In this document: one piece after another, positions 1-8,382 of the stretch
Position numbering within the stretch: the stretch's first letter is position 1
Layout: each line of letters opens with the position of its first letter
Assembly (NCBI GenBank): GCA_018399335.1
Contig: JAGYNM010000008.1
Location: 1 to 41,965 of the forward strand
DNA length: 41,965 nt
Source: Bacteroidales bacterium
GTDB lineage: Bacteria > Bacteroidota > Bacteroidia > Bacteroidales > F082
Reading direction: 5' to 3'
Position numbers and translations under genes: made by a program
The notes under the pieces: generated by a model
The model's input: only the letters and a program-made list of their open reading frames with translations
Databases searched by the model: none
Told to the model about the DNA's origin: nothing

Positions 1-770
1 AATTTAAAAATCAAACCCGTCTTAATTTCCTGGTCGTCATTAACAGATTCACCAATCGCAACACTGCGATGCAGGTAACGAATTTTGAAACTGAGTGCTA
101 AATTCTTTAACACATCTACGGTAAGATTCATGTCTGCTGAAAACCTGAAATCATCAAAATCTTCCAGAGCAGGCTGGTAATACGTTACAAAACCCAACTG
201 TGCCTGCTCCGATAATCTCATTGCCAGCGATATATAATTTGTTGATCTGTAATGACTAACAATTATTTCAGGATCAGTTGTATAGTGTTCACCTTCATGC
301 ATTACACCAATCCCTACAAATAGCTTTAAGGGTTTATTTAATGTAGAGTCAGAAAAAAGTTGCACCAAATCTGACCTTACGCCAATTCCCAATAAAAACC
401 TGGATTGCAATTGTAAAAACTGATCAAATTCAAGTTGAGTAAAGGCTTCTGCCATAATCTTATCCTCGTTCAATTGCCTGATCGAGCGCAGGTGAATAAA
501 ACCCTTGTTCTTGGTTTTCTCTTTATTAGCCCGCTTAAAGTCATACTCAATAACGGCATAATAATCCTGAATGGGTTTATTCCAATCGAGGCGCAACTGC
601 TCGCCCACTTCAAACTCGTTGGTATTTCCGGAGGAAAAATCTATACTGGTGGTATTTCTCATGCTAAATCCAGGCGTGTCGTATTCCTTTCGGTAACGCT
701 CTGTATTTACCTGAGCAAAAGCATTAAAGGAAAAACAGATAAAAATAAATACAACAAACAACCTCTGCAT
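1..770 (-). CDS. DUF481-like outer-membrane protein (3' end beyond window)
   Basis: Read on the minus strand from the ATG at 768-770, an open frame runs 256 codons without a stop to the window edge. The protein starts with a signal peptide (MQRLFVVFIFICFSFNAFAQ). It continues with alternating hydrophobic/polar stretches typical of outer-membrane beta strands, for example LQSRFLLGIGVRSDL and LALSFKIRYLHRSVAIGE. The layout resembles the DUF481 (YdiY-like) barrel family; this is family resemblance, not a search result. The visible end (KTGLIFK) looks like the last strand of a barrel, so probably only a few codons are missing. The start lies 2 bases after the lolA stop, so it is the third gene of an ftsK-lolA unit. 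Function unknown. Confidence 0.72.
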   Translation of the reverse strand, partial: MQRLFVVFIFICFSFNAFAQVNTERYRKEYDTPGFSMRNTTSIDFSSGNTNEFEVGEQLRLDWNKPIQDYYAVIEYDFKRANKEKTKNKGFIHLRSIRQLNEDKIMAEAFTQLEFDQFLQLQSRFLLGIGVRSDLVQLFSDSTLNKPLKLFVGIGVMHEGEHYTTDPEIIVSHYRSTNYISLAMRLSEQAQLGFVTYYQPALEDFDDFRFSADMNLTVDVLKNLALSFKIRYLHRSVAIGESVNDDQEIKTGLIFK

Positions 771-772
771 AA

Positions 773-1417
773 CTACCGCATATCAATCATCTCATATGCA
801 GGATATTCCGCTTCATCGTATTCAAAGAAACCAGGTGTAGGCTCAAAAAGCTCATCCAAATTTTTGATGACATAAATAAACGAATTTCCGCCATTATCAA
901 ATATTGTGAACTGCTTTATCTGAAGGCCCTGTTCCTGAATGTCGATATGAATTTTAGCAAATTTTTTTCCAGACTCCGGCTTCAATTCGATAGTTTTGTG
1001 ACCAGGAGTTTGATTGCGTCTGTTTTCCTGAAAATAACTGATTTTGTGATCTTCGTAATAAGAAGTCAATAAGCGACTTGGCGTGATACTTTCTTCTCCT
1101 TCCATAGCGTCGCTGATCATTACTTCCTCAGAATCTTCCAGAATAGTCCAAATTGTATTTCCATTTGAAATTACGGACTGACCGGCCATTACCAGTTTGT
1201 ATGCATCGCCCTGAATAAAAACCTCTCCGGTTTTTAACTCATCAATTCCGGCATCTTCATTTATCATGCGATAATCAAACTCCACCTTCATTGCCGGATA
1301 TGATTTAGTTTGGTCAATAACTTTTCGCAACAATTCTTCAGCAGTATCCTGGGCAGTGAGTTGTTGTGTCATTCCAACAAGAAACAATAAAATCAAGGTC
1401 TTCATTAAGTTTTTCAT
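773..1417 (-). CDS. lolA: LolA-like outer-membrane lipoprotein carrier protein
   Basis: A 214-residue protein with an N-terminal signal peptide ending near QLTAQ (residues 1-23), then a LolA-fold sequence. It has the family's early alternating strands (MKVEFDYRMINEDAG, TGEVFIQGDAYKLVM) and the NGNTIWTILED stretch that matches the LolA 'dG..lw.Y.' strand. LolA family proteins are periplasmic chaperones that carry lipoproteins from the inner to the outer membrane. In Bacteroidota, LolA-like genes commonly sit next to ftsK. The start is 1 base after the ftsK stop and the stop is 2 bases before the DUF481 start, so the three genes are very likely co-transcribed. Divergent LolA homologues are hard to tell from general LolA-fold carriers. 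Confidence 0.82.
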   Translation of the reverse strand: MKNLMKTLILLFLVGMTQQLTAQDTAEELLRKVIDQTKSYPAMKVEFDYRMINEDAGIDELKTGEVFIQGDAYKLVMAGQSVISNGNTIWTILEDSEEVMISDAMEGEESITPSRLLTSYYEDHKISYFQENRRNQTPGHKTIELKPESGKKFAKIHIDIQEQGLQIKQFTIFDNGGNSFIYVIKNLDELFEPTPGFFEYDEAEYPAYEMIDMR

Positions 1418-1418
1418 G

Positions 1419-3917
1419 CTATTCGTGTTTAGGCAGATCTAAATCCTTCAAAAACTGTTCCAAAGCCATTTCGTTGGCTACTTTTACTTCGCGCGCCTTA
1501 CTTCCCTCAAAAGGACCAACGATTCCGGCAGCTTCCAGTTGATCGATTATTCGCCCTGCCCGATTGTATCCCAGTTTTAATTTCCGCTGCAACAATGAAG
1601 TTGATCCCTGTTGGGTTTGAACAATGATGCGTGCTGCATCCTCAAACAATTCGTCCCTTTCGGTAGCATCAAAAACATCACCAGCTTCATCCTGTTCCTC
1701 AGCAAACTCAGGCAGGTAATAAGCATCCGGATATCCGCGCTGTGAGCCGATAAATTCCGTGAGTTTTTCCACTTCAGGCGTATCGATAAAAGCACATTGC
1801 AGCCTCACCAAATCACTTCCTGTCGAAAGCAGCATATCTCCGCGGCCAATAAGCTGATCAGCACCTTTGGTATCCAAAATCGTTCTGGAATCTGTACCTG
1901 AAATCACCCGAAAAGCTATACGAGCCGGGAAATTGGCTTTAATAGTCCCAGTGATAATGTTTACAGAAGGACGCTGAGTTGCGATGATCAAATGAATCCC
2001 AACTGCCCGGGCAAGCTGCGCCAAACGTGTTATTGGGCTTTCTATTTCCTTTCCTGCCGTCATTATAAGATCTGCAAATTCATCCACAACCAACACGATA
2101 TAAGGCAAAAACCGGTGACCATGCATGGGATTCAGCTTCCGCGATCTGAATTTGACATTATACTCTTTAACATTTCTTACCTGAGCATCTTTGAGCAGTT
2201 CGTAACGATTATCCATCTCTATGCTCAAAGAGTTAAGTGTTCGTACAACTTTCCTGGTGTCGGTAATAATAGCCTCTTCTGAATCAGGTAATTTGGCCAG
2301 ATAATGCCTTTCGATGCGACTAAACAAGCTGAGTTCTACTTTTTTGGGATCGACCATCACGAATTTTAGCTCGGCAGGATGTTTACAATACAACAAAGAG
2401 GCAATGATAGCATTGAGTCCCACAGATTTTCCCTGACCCGTTGCGCCAGCCATCAGGATATGAGGCATTTTAGCCAAATCAGCTACAAAGCTTTCATTTG
2501 CAATTGTTTTACCAAGCCCGAAAGGAAGTTCAAAGTTATTGTCAGAAAACTTTTCAGACCCAATAATAGTGCGCATCGAAACAATCTCAGGTTTCTGATT
2601 TGGAACTTCAATCCCCACTGTTCCTTTGCCAGGTATCGGGGCGATAATCCTAATTCCGATAGCTGAAAGACTCAATGCAATATCGTCTTCAAGGCCTTTG
2701 ATCCGTGCAATCCGAACTCCGGCTGACGGAACAATTTCATACAATGTAACCGTTGGCCCAATGGTTGCCTTGATTTTTTCGATGCCAATACTGTAATTGG
2801 CCAAAGTCTCAACAATTCGCTTTTTGTTCGATTCTAGCTCGCTACGTTCTACACTTACTCCTCCATCTCCATAATCGGTGAGCAAATCAAGATGTGGGAA
2901 TTTATATTCAGGTAAGTCAAGTGTAGGATCAAAATGTGTATCAAGGCCCTGTCGTTCAATGGTTCCCTTTTTTCGGGTTTCCTCTTGTTTTACGGGTTCA
3001 ACACTAAATTCAATGTCTTCTTCAGTAATTTCCTCAGCGGGATTACTATCTTCAAGAGGCAAATCAACTTCAAGACTTACCGAACCGCTATTTTCTGTTT
3101 CAGTTTTTTTTAATGTATTGCCAGAACCATTTTCCGGCTTTTGAAAATCACTGCTATCATCTTCATTGTCAACAGCATATTCAATTGTATTGTATAAATC
3201 AATAGGAGCATCTGATGGACTTTTTCTACTCTTCTGCCCTTCAGCATTTTTATTTCCTGTATTCACTTTTCTGCTAAAAGTGAGGTTAAATTGGAGGATG
3301 ACGTAAGCAGCAAAAGTAAACGTAAGTGCAATGATAATCCCAGCTGTGCCAATAATCCCTTTAAGATAAATATGAATATAATGCCCCAAAACTCCACCGA
3401 GCACATTCAGGGGATCAGTTCTAAAAATGAATGCAAGCAATAAAGGCAACCAGATCAGACTTAGAAAACCATATTTCCATAATGTCCAAGCTTTGAATAG
3501 TTGAATACCTGTTCCTAGCTGAATTCCCCAGGCGAATAAAATAAGAACCAGGAAATAAGCACCAACACCAAAGCCTTCTTTGGCTAAAAACTGCGCCAGA
3601 TAGGCTCCCAGATTACCGGTCCAGTTGCGTATATTCAACTCTATATCAGTAAGTAAACGGCTTATAGTAATATCAGCAATCACATCGTCTGTTACCTGAT
3701 TAAACCAGTTTATAAAAAATGAAGTAAAGGCTAAGGCGAGATAAATAGCTACAAAAACAAAGAAAATCCCAATCAACTTTTTGAAAGGAAAATTATGGCC
3801 TGGTTTTGTTGGCTTTTTTGTGCTGCTACTTTTTGGTGATTTCTTATTAGCAGTTGATGCTGCAGCTTCCTTCTCTTTGAAAGTATTTGTTTTTAACTTA
3901 TTTACAGGTTTGGCCAT
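1419..3917 (-). CDS. ftsK: DNA translocase FtsK/SpoIIIE family
   Basis: 832 residues from the ATG at 3915-3917 (MAKPVNKLKT). The frame is open 13 codons further upstream, but that extension is unlike the family and overlaps the likely promoter. Order of parts: a Lys/Ser-rich cytoplasmic start, four membrane helices (about 48-68, 119-134, 151-165, 188-207), an acidic linker (about 245-330), then the motor. The motor has Walker A GATGQGKS (491-498), Walker B VLVVDEFADL (acidic pair D612-E613), and the RIAFRV..DSRTILD..GAD..LGRGDML type segment; here the last motif reads LIGRGDML. The C-terminus is a winged-helix gamma domain (SLLQRKLKLGYNRAGRIIDQLE), which in the family recognises polar KOPS-like sites. 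FtsK pumps chromosome ends across the division septum and activates XerCD recombination at dif. First gene of the ftsK-lolA-DUF481 unit. Confidence 0.96.
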   Translation of the reverse strand: MAKPVNKLKTNTFKEKEAAASTANKKSPKSSSTKKPTKPGHNFPFKKLIGIFFVFVAIYLALAFTSFFINWFNQVTDDVIADITISRLLTDIELNIRNWTGNLGAYLAQFLAKEGFGVGAYFLVLILFAWGIQLGTGIQLFKAWTLWKYGFLSLIWLPLLLAFIFRTDPLNVLGGVLGHYIHIYLKGIIGTAGIIIALTFTFAAYVILQFNLTFSRKVNTGNKNAEGQKSRKSPSDAPIDLYNTIEYAVDNEDDSSDFQKPENGSGNTLKKTETENSGSVSLEVDLPLEDSNPAEEITEEDIEFSVEPVKQEETRKKGTIERQGLDTHFDPTLDLPEYKFPHLDLLTDYGDGGVSVERSELESNKKRIVETLANYSIGIEKIKATIGPTVTLYEIVPSAGVRIARIKGLEDDIALSLSAIGIRIIAPIPGKGTVGIEVPNQKPEIVSMRTIIGSEKFSDNNFELPFGLGKTIANESFVADLAKMPHILMAGATGQGKSVGLNAIIASLLYCKHPAELKFVMVDPKKVELSLFSRIERHYLAKLPDSEEAIITDTRKVVRTLNSLSIEMDNRYELLKDAQVRNVKEYNVKFRSRKLNPMHGHRFLPYIVLVVDEFADLIMTAGKEIESPITRLAQLARAVGIHLIIATQRPSVNIITGTIKANFPARIAFRVISGTDSRTILDTKGADQLIGRGDMLLSTGSDLVRLQCAFIDTPEVEKLTEFIGSQRGYPDAYYLPEFAEEQDEAGDVFDATERDELFEDAARIIVQTQQGSTSLLQRKLKLGYNRAGRIIDQLEAAGIVGPFEGSKAREVKVANEMALEQFLKDLDLPKHE

Positions 3918-3944
3918 GCCTTTTTTTCCTTTGAAATGAAAGCA

Positions 3945-3952
3945 CAAAAGTA
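3945..3952 (-). promoter_or_regulatory. Candidate -7 element of ftsK promoter
   Basis: Minus strand reads TACTTTTG, matching the Bacteroidota -7 consensus TAnnTTTG, 27 bases before the ftsK ATG and after the preceding unit's terminator. No good -33 TTG lies at the usual distance, so the call is tentative. Confidence 0.4.
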
Positions 3953-3976
3953 GCAAAAATGGCTTGATCCCTGATG

Positions 3977-4023
3977 TCTAAAACAAAAGAAGCATCAACA
4001 GGCTTTGTGCTGCTGATGCTTCT
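3977..4023 (-). terminator. Intrinsic terminator after the DUF4625 gene
   Basis: The arms at 3988-4001 and 4010-4023 pair over 14 bases with one mismatch and an 8-base loop. On the minus strand the hairpin is followed by TTTTGTTTTAG. It lies 20 bases after the DUF4625 stop and before the ftsK promoter, separating the two units. Confidence 0.75.
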
Positions 4024-4043
4024 GGCTGAAAATATTAAAGTGA

Positions 4044-4901
4044 TTATTGAATCACAATGGGAAAGCGCTGGCTAAATGCAGTGTTTCCACTTTCATCGAC
4101 CGCTTTCACGATCACATAAAACTCTCCTCTTGACCATGTTACAGTTCTGGGAGGAACATTATTATCCTGTGTTGCTCCAACAATAATTGATGCATTGAAA
4201 TCAAAACTATTTTGTTCTGCCACCTGTTCGTTGGCATTCAACATAATTACAAAGGCATCTGTGGTGTTTACCATATCTTCCGTTGAAGTGCTGCGCATAA
4301 CAGCAACCAGCAATTCACTGAGGTGTTTGTTATCTGAAACACTTCCGGCAATTTTTATAGTATCGGCCCTGATATAAGCCTCATTTTCTTCGGGAGTAAA
4401 GCTGAAGGATATTTCAGGTGCAGTTTCGTCTGCTGGTTCCACAATAATTATATCGTGTGCCACAAATTCCTCATTACCAGCCTTATCAGTGCAATAAACC
4501 AAAAAATGATAATCGCCGGGCATCGTTGGAACGCCATCAACCTCTTCGGGAATAACAATTTCGGAATGACTCACGGTTTCATTAGTTGATCCTTCGGGTA
4601 ATGACCAGCTTTTTTGGTAACTCCAGGCTCCATTATCTGAAGTGCTTTTGTGATCATGACCTTCGCCCGGATGAATATCAATTTTGTAGCTACCCAATTC
4701 TTTATCATCTGAAAAGACAGCACCAAAAGCAATGGCATCACCTGGCATAAATTCAGTTTCATTCGCCGGCGAAGTCAAATTAATCTGTGGTTTTGTGGTA
4801 TCCTTTTCGTCAGCAGGATCATCCTCATCTTTTGAGCAAGAGGCAAATGCAACTGCAGCTGACAAAAACAGCATCAAAGCAAAAAAACGATTGTTTCTCA
4901 T
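4044..4901 (-). CDS. DUF4625 domain lipoprotein
   Basis: 285 residues. The N-terminus is a lipoprotein signal (AVAFASC, lipid Cys21) followed by an acidic linker, so it is probably surface or periplasmic and anchored in a membrane. Two Ig-like beta domains follow, starting near DTTKPQINLTSPAN (about 38) and DETAPEISFSFTP (about 158). The first has the DUF4625 hallmark IDIHPGEGHDHKS, a His/Glu-rich turn that could bind metal (inference). The gene follows a Fur-family regulator and a TonB receptor with a 128-base gap and is closed by a terminator. This suggests a helper role in metal acquisition, for instance holding substrate near the receptor. The DUF4625 call rests on recognised sequence pattern; the function is not established. 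Confidence 0.8.
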   Translation of the reverse strand: MRNNRFFALMLFLSAAVAFASCSKDEDDPADEKDTTKPQINLTSPANETEFMPGDAIAFGAVFSDDKELGSYKIDIHPGEGHDHKSTSDNGAWSYQKSWSLPEGSTNETVSHSEIVIPEEVDGVPTMPGDYHFLVYCTDKAGNEEFVAHDIIIVEPADETAPEISFSFTPEENEAYIRADTIKIAGSVSDNKHLSELLVAVMRSTSTEDMVNTTDAFVIMLNANEQVAEQNSFDFNASIIVGATQDNNVPPRTVTWSRGEFYVIVKAVDESGNTAFSQRFPIVIQ

Positions 4902-5029
4902 AGGTTTTTATTTATGAATTAAAAATTGATTACTCATTTGCGCCTGCAAAAGTAATGGATTAAAAACATTTACTGGTCGCAAAATCTTATTAAATGGGTT
5001 CACTCTCATCTATACTTTTTCAAAAATCT

Positions 5030-7411
5030 TTAACGTTTAACTTTAGCATTTATTGGAACAGACAATGAAAGCTGAAGGTTAGTGCCGGCTTCGGGCAGCT
5101 GAAGTTGCCTGTAAAAACTCAGGTGATTGAAATATTTCGCGTTGAAAACATTTTGCCACTGCAGATCAATTCCCAGTGGAAAATATGCGGTGAGGATTTT
5201 AGTTGAAAAACTAATATTAAACAAATTATAACCCGGCGTAACTAGTTCGTTGCGCGCTACCAGTTCTTGTTTGGCAACACCAACCATTTCGAAACGCAAT
5301 TGTGTTTGATGCAACTTGCGCCAATAAGCTGGCAATTTGTGATTTATTCCAATTACAAGCTTAAATGGCGGTGTGAAAGGAATGGGATAAACACCATCAG
5401 TAGTATACACATATTCTGTTTGTAAGTCCCAATCGAACAGGCGGCTAAGTTGCATTCCGAATTCCATTTCGGCGCCAAACCGATAAGCCTCCGACTGCAC
5501 ATAACGATAGATCTGGCCTGCATCAGCTTCCTGAACTTCGGTTCCATCCGGCATTAGATAACTTCCGGTAGGATTCAGGTAAATAAAATTGGGAAAATAG
5601 GCTGCAAACGGACTAATCGAAAAATACCAATTCTGTTTTTGCCATTGCAGCGCCAGATCGGCCTGATAGGCATACTCCGAAGTGATTGCTGTGTCGCCTA
5701 ATTCATAGCGAAACGACCCATGATGAATTCCGTTCGAACCCAGCTCGGCAGTTACAGGCATCCGAAAACTCTTGGCCAGATTCAGCTTGATCAACAGACT
5801 ATTATCCGGATCAAAAACAGCGCCTAATCCCCAGCTCAGGTCATTAAAATCTCCCTTGTAATCTGGTGATTTAACTGTTGAAGTAAAAGGAGAAAAATAG
5901 TAATCTAATTTCAAATTTCCCCAATCATAACGCAAGCCCCAATTAAATCTCCACTTTTCGCTCAGTTTCCAGTCGTGCACATAAAATGCTCCTACGCCCG
6001 TTTTTTGATACGCAGGAATTAAAAACATATATCCACCAATTCGATTTGCCTGATAAACCGTACTCAAACCAAAATCCAGGCGATGATCTGAAACCTGCCG
6101 GCGGTAAACGACATTCCCCAACCAGGTATCCAAAACCCATTCCAGCTCAAGATCAGGGTCGATTTCGGGAGCTTGCTGGCCGGGAAAATGGCTGTGAAAC
6201 AACGACCATTCCTGTCTGTGGTTGGACTGATATCCGCCGTCGACAAGTAACTTTTGTGATTCATTTAAAACAAAAATTCCGTTGACACTAAATTTAAAAT
6301 GATTTACCTGTTGAAAAGGAAGCTCGATATTCCTAAGCGAACCATCATCCTGAAGTTTTGCTGCGCTTGGCAGTCCATGAGCACCAGGAAAAAAGCCAGT
6401 CTTGGCAAAAACATTACTGGCCGAAAGCGAGAGTTTTCCCCAATCATCAATCCATCCAGCAGTGAAGTAAGCGCTTTGTTCCACACCCGCTGTGTTTTTA
6501 AGTCTTCTGTTAGGAATTTCAAAGCGGTATCTGTTGTAATAAAAACTATCGGCCGGAACACGATAATCTGAAAAACGCGTTTGGGTAAAGCGTGCATAAG
6601 TAAAAAAATTTTCAGCGCGATACCGGCTTCGAACCGAGATTCCGAGCAAATCATTAACCGATCTGAAAATTGTATTCACTTCTGTTTCTATACTTCCCGG
6701 CGATGCTAAAGCGTGTGGTTTTATGCGAACTACACCTCCTACGGCATCAGAACCATAAATTAAACTGGAAGGTCCCTTGATAATTTCAATTTGCTCCACA
6801 CCAAACTGATCCACTTCGAGGCCATGATCAGCGCCCCATTGCTGACCTTCTACCTTGATATTATTTTCGGTAACCACAACCCTGTTAAAGGAAAGACCGC
6901 GAATCATCGGTTTCGAAAGCCCTTGTCCTATCGTCATTGCCTGAACACCAGGCAGTTTTTCCAAACTTGTCATCAGGCTGCTTCCCCTGTTTTCTCTAAG
7001 GTATTTTTCTCCTGCTCCAACAACAGCCTGAGGGGTTCTCTTGGCTTCTTCCCGCCGGTCAGAAAGTACGACAACTTCATCCAGACCAAGATTTTCGGGC
7101 TCCATGATGACTGTCACTTTTGTGTTTTTCTGATCCACAACAACGCGATAGGGATGGATACATCGATAACCAATAAAACTCACATGCAATCTGTACTGGC
7201 CGCTTGCCAAACCTGTGAAATAGAAATACCCACTGCTATCCGAAAGGGTTTGTTCTGATTTTTCTGCAAGGAAGATATGTGCACCCTCCATTGGTTCGTT
7301 GCGATCGTTGAGCACAAGACCTGTGAGTTGATAGTCATCATCCTGCAACTGACTATAACCCGATTGCACAGCAAAAACCAACAAAAGAAGTAAGATTAAT
7401 TTACTCTGCAT
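5030..7411 (-). CDS. TonB-dependent outer-membrane receptor, probably metal-ion uptake
   Basis: 793 residues from the ATG at 7411; an ATG three codons earlier (7420) is equally possible. After a signal peptide (ending near GYSQ) comes a carboxypeptidase-regulatory-like domain (about 27-95: LTGLVLNDRNEPMEGAHIF). A plug follows (about 115-230, with KLPGVQAMTIGQGLSKPMIRG and IEIIKGPSSLIYGSDAVGGVV), then a 22-strand type barrel to the end. The segment ELGSNGIHHGSFRYELGD resembles ZnuD-like metal receptors, and FHSHFPGQ adds two more His in a predicted outer loop. The gene overlaps the end of the Fur-family regulator gene by 16 bases and precedes a DUF4625 lipoprotein. Substrate (zinc or iron) is inferred from context. 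Confidence 0.88.
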   Translation of the reverse strand: MQSKLILLLLLVFAVQSGYSQLQDDDYQLTGLVLNDRNEPMEGAHIFLAEKSEQTLSDSSGYFYFTGLASGQYRLHVSFIGYRCIHPYRVVVDQKNTKVTVIMEPENLGLDEVVVLSDRREEAKRTPQAVVGAGEKYLRENRGSSLMTSLEKLPGVQAMTIGQGLSKPMIRGLSFNRVVVTENNIKVEGQQWGADHGLEVDQFGVEQIEIIKGPSSLIYGSDAVGGVVRIKPHALASPGSIETEVNTIFRSVNDLLGISVRSRYRAENFFTYARFTQTRFSDYRVPADSFYYNRYRFEIPNRRLKNTAGVEQSAYFTAGWIDDWGKLSLSASNVFAKTGFFPGAHGLPSAAKLQDDGSLRNIELPFQQVNHFKFSVNGIFVLNESQKLLVDGGYQSNHRQEWSLFHSHFPGQQAPEIDPDLELEWVLDTWLGNVVYRRQVSDHRLDFGLSTVYQANRIGGYMFLIPAYQKTGVGAFYVHDWKLSEKWRFNWGLRYDWGNLKLDYYFSPFTSTVKSPDYKGDFNDLSWGLGAVFDPDNSLLIKLNLAKSFRMPVTAELGSNGIHHGSFRYELGDTAITSEYAYQADLALQWQKQNWYFSISPFAAYFPNFIYLNPTGSYLMPDGTEVQEADAGQIYRYVQSEAYRFGAEMEFGMQLSRLFDWDLQTEYVYTTDGVYPIPFTPPFKLVIGINHKLPAYWRKLHQTQLRFEMVGVAKQELVARNELVTPGYNLFNISFSTKILTAYFPLGIDLQWQNVFNAKYFNHLSFYRQLQLPEAGTNLQLSLSVPINAKVKR

Positions 7412-7815
7412 TGTGCACAAAACCCATTAAACATGATCTCAAAACTATTTACCTGAAAATCCTTTGGAATGTTAAGTAAATCACGTGACACAGCCCCCAA
7501 ACAAAAAACCTTATCGCATTTATCGCAATGAAAATGAGCATGCCCTGGCTGCTGTTCCAGTTGCAGATGCGGCTGATTAAGCGCATACTTCACCTCATTT
7601 TTTTGCACAACTACCTGATGAATAAGACTGTTCTCCAAAAAAGTACGCAGCGTACGAAACAAGGTTGCCCTATCGTAATCAAAATGCAATTTGTCCTTGA
7701 TCTCTTGTTCAGACAAAGCAGTTGAAGCCTGATATAATGCTTCCAATACGTCGATTCTACAGGGTGTTTTCTGTAGTTTTTTTTCCTCAAGTATAGTTTT
7801 AACAATATTTTGCAC
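7396..7815 (-). CDS. Fur-family metal-responsive repressor
   Basis: 139 residues starting at a GTG (7813-7815); no ATG exists between the upstream in-frame stop and the conserved first helix, so the GTG start is favoured. The N-terminal winged helix reads LQKTPCRIDVLEALYQ and YDRATLFRTLRTFLE (the family's TVYRTL helix). The C-terminal part has HAHFHCDKCDKVFCLG and the final CAQC, two CxxC pairs forming the structural zinc site. Family members bind DNA when loaded with Fe, Zn, Mn or Ni. Co-transcription with a ZnuD-like receptor suggests a zinc or iron regulator, and a palindrome over its own promoter suggests autoregulation. Which metal is sensed cannot be decided from sequence. The gene end overlaps the receptor start. 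Confidence 0.9.
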   Translation of the reverse strand: MQNIVKTILEEKKLQKTPCRIDVLEALYQASTALSEQEIKDKLHFDYDRATLFRTLRTFLENSLIHQVVVQKNEVKYALNQPHLQLEQQPGHAHFHCDKCDKVFCLGAVSRDLLNIPKDFQVNSFEIMFNGFCAQCRVN

Positions 7816-7824
7816 AAAAGTATT

Positions 7825-7845
7825 ATTTGCAACGAGGTTGCAAAT
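7825..7845 (-). promoter_or_regulatory. Perfect palindrome, probable Fur-family operator
   Basis: Arms ATTTGCAAC (7825-7833) and GTTGCAAAT (7837-7845) are exact reverse complements around a 3-base centre GAG. It sits 10 bases before the GTG start of the Fur-family gene and overlaps the predicted -7 element, where a repressor would block transcription. Confidence 0.68.
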
Positions 7846-7848
7846 TTA
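7841..7848 (-). promoter_or_regulatory. Candidate -7 element for the Fur/TonB/DUF4625 unit
   Basis: Minus strand reads TAAATTTG (TAnnTTTG consensus). The predicted transcription start falls near 7834, about 19 bases before the GTG start. The right arm of the palindrome covers five of its eight bases. No clear -33 TTG is present, which would suit a regulated promoter. Confidence 0.5.
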
Positions 7849-7854
7849 ATTGAA

Positions 7855-7887
7855 TTTCTAAAAATACCGACTAAAAAGCCGGTATTT
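7855..7887 (-). terminator. Intrinsic terminator after the cyclophilin gene
   Basis: AAATACCG (7862-7869) and CGGTATTT (7880-7887) pair over 8 bases with a 10-base loop. On the minus strand the stem is followed by a short T-rich run. It separates the cyclophilin gene from the Fur promoter. Confidence 0.6.
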
Positions 7888-7903
7888 ATTTTTTCGAATC
7901 AAA

Positions 7904-8341
7904 TTATTCTTCTATAACACTGAGCTTGATCATTTTATCTCCCTGTCGAATCATATCAACCACTTCGATATTTTCAATCACCTTACCAAAAACTGTATGA
8001 TTACGATCCAGATGAGCAGTATTTTCGCGACTGTGACAGATAAAAAACTGTGATCCGCCAGTATTTCTTCCAGCGTGAGCCATGGACAAAACACCGCGAT
8101 CATGTCTCTGTTTTTCCCCGTCAAGTTCACAATTTATAGCATAGCCCGGGCCTCCCGTGCCATCGCCTTTGGGACAACCGCCCTGCACAACAAAATTGGG
8201 TATTACCCTATGGAAAGTAAGACCATCATAAAAGCCTTTCTGGATTAAACTGATAAAATTCTCAACAGTTTTAGGTGCATCATCATCATACAACTCTACA
8301 ATCATGGTACCCTTTTCGGTTTCAATTTTTGCTTTCTTCAT
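7904..8341 (-). CDS. Peptidyl-prolyl cis-trans isomerase, cyclophilin type
   Basis: 145 residues, the compact bacterial cyclophilin size. It has no signal peptide, so it is probably cytoplasmic. Family motifs are [13 protein letters not shown] (residues 43-55, with the catalytic Arg45), GSQFFI and [13 protein letters not shown]. Cyclophilins catalyse cis-trans isomerisation of the bond before proline during folding. The loop [14 protein letters not shown] matches the short single-domain PpiB-like group. The gene lies 41 bases downstream of lepB and may be the last gene of the parA-to-lepB unit, closed by a terminator at 7855-7887. Confidence 0.95.
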   Translation of the reverse strand: MKKAKIETEKGTMIVELYDDDAPKTVENFISLIQKGFYDGLTFHRVIPNFVVQGGCPKGDGTGGPGYAINCELDGEKQRHDRGVLSMAHAGRNTGGSQFFICHSRENTAHLDRNHTVFGKVIENIEVVDMIRQGDKMIKLSVIEE

Positions 8342-8382
8342 AATAGTTTAGCTAAATATTTATAAAACTTGTTTGCAACATA

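Noticed and set aside
8372-8379. A second TTTGCAAC, like an arm of the Fur-type palindrome, before the cyclophilin gene
   Set aside because: It is a lone 8-base half site with no mirrored arm, and about one such match is expected by chance in a window of this size.
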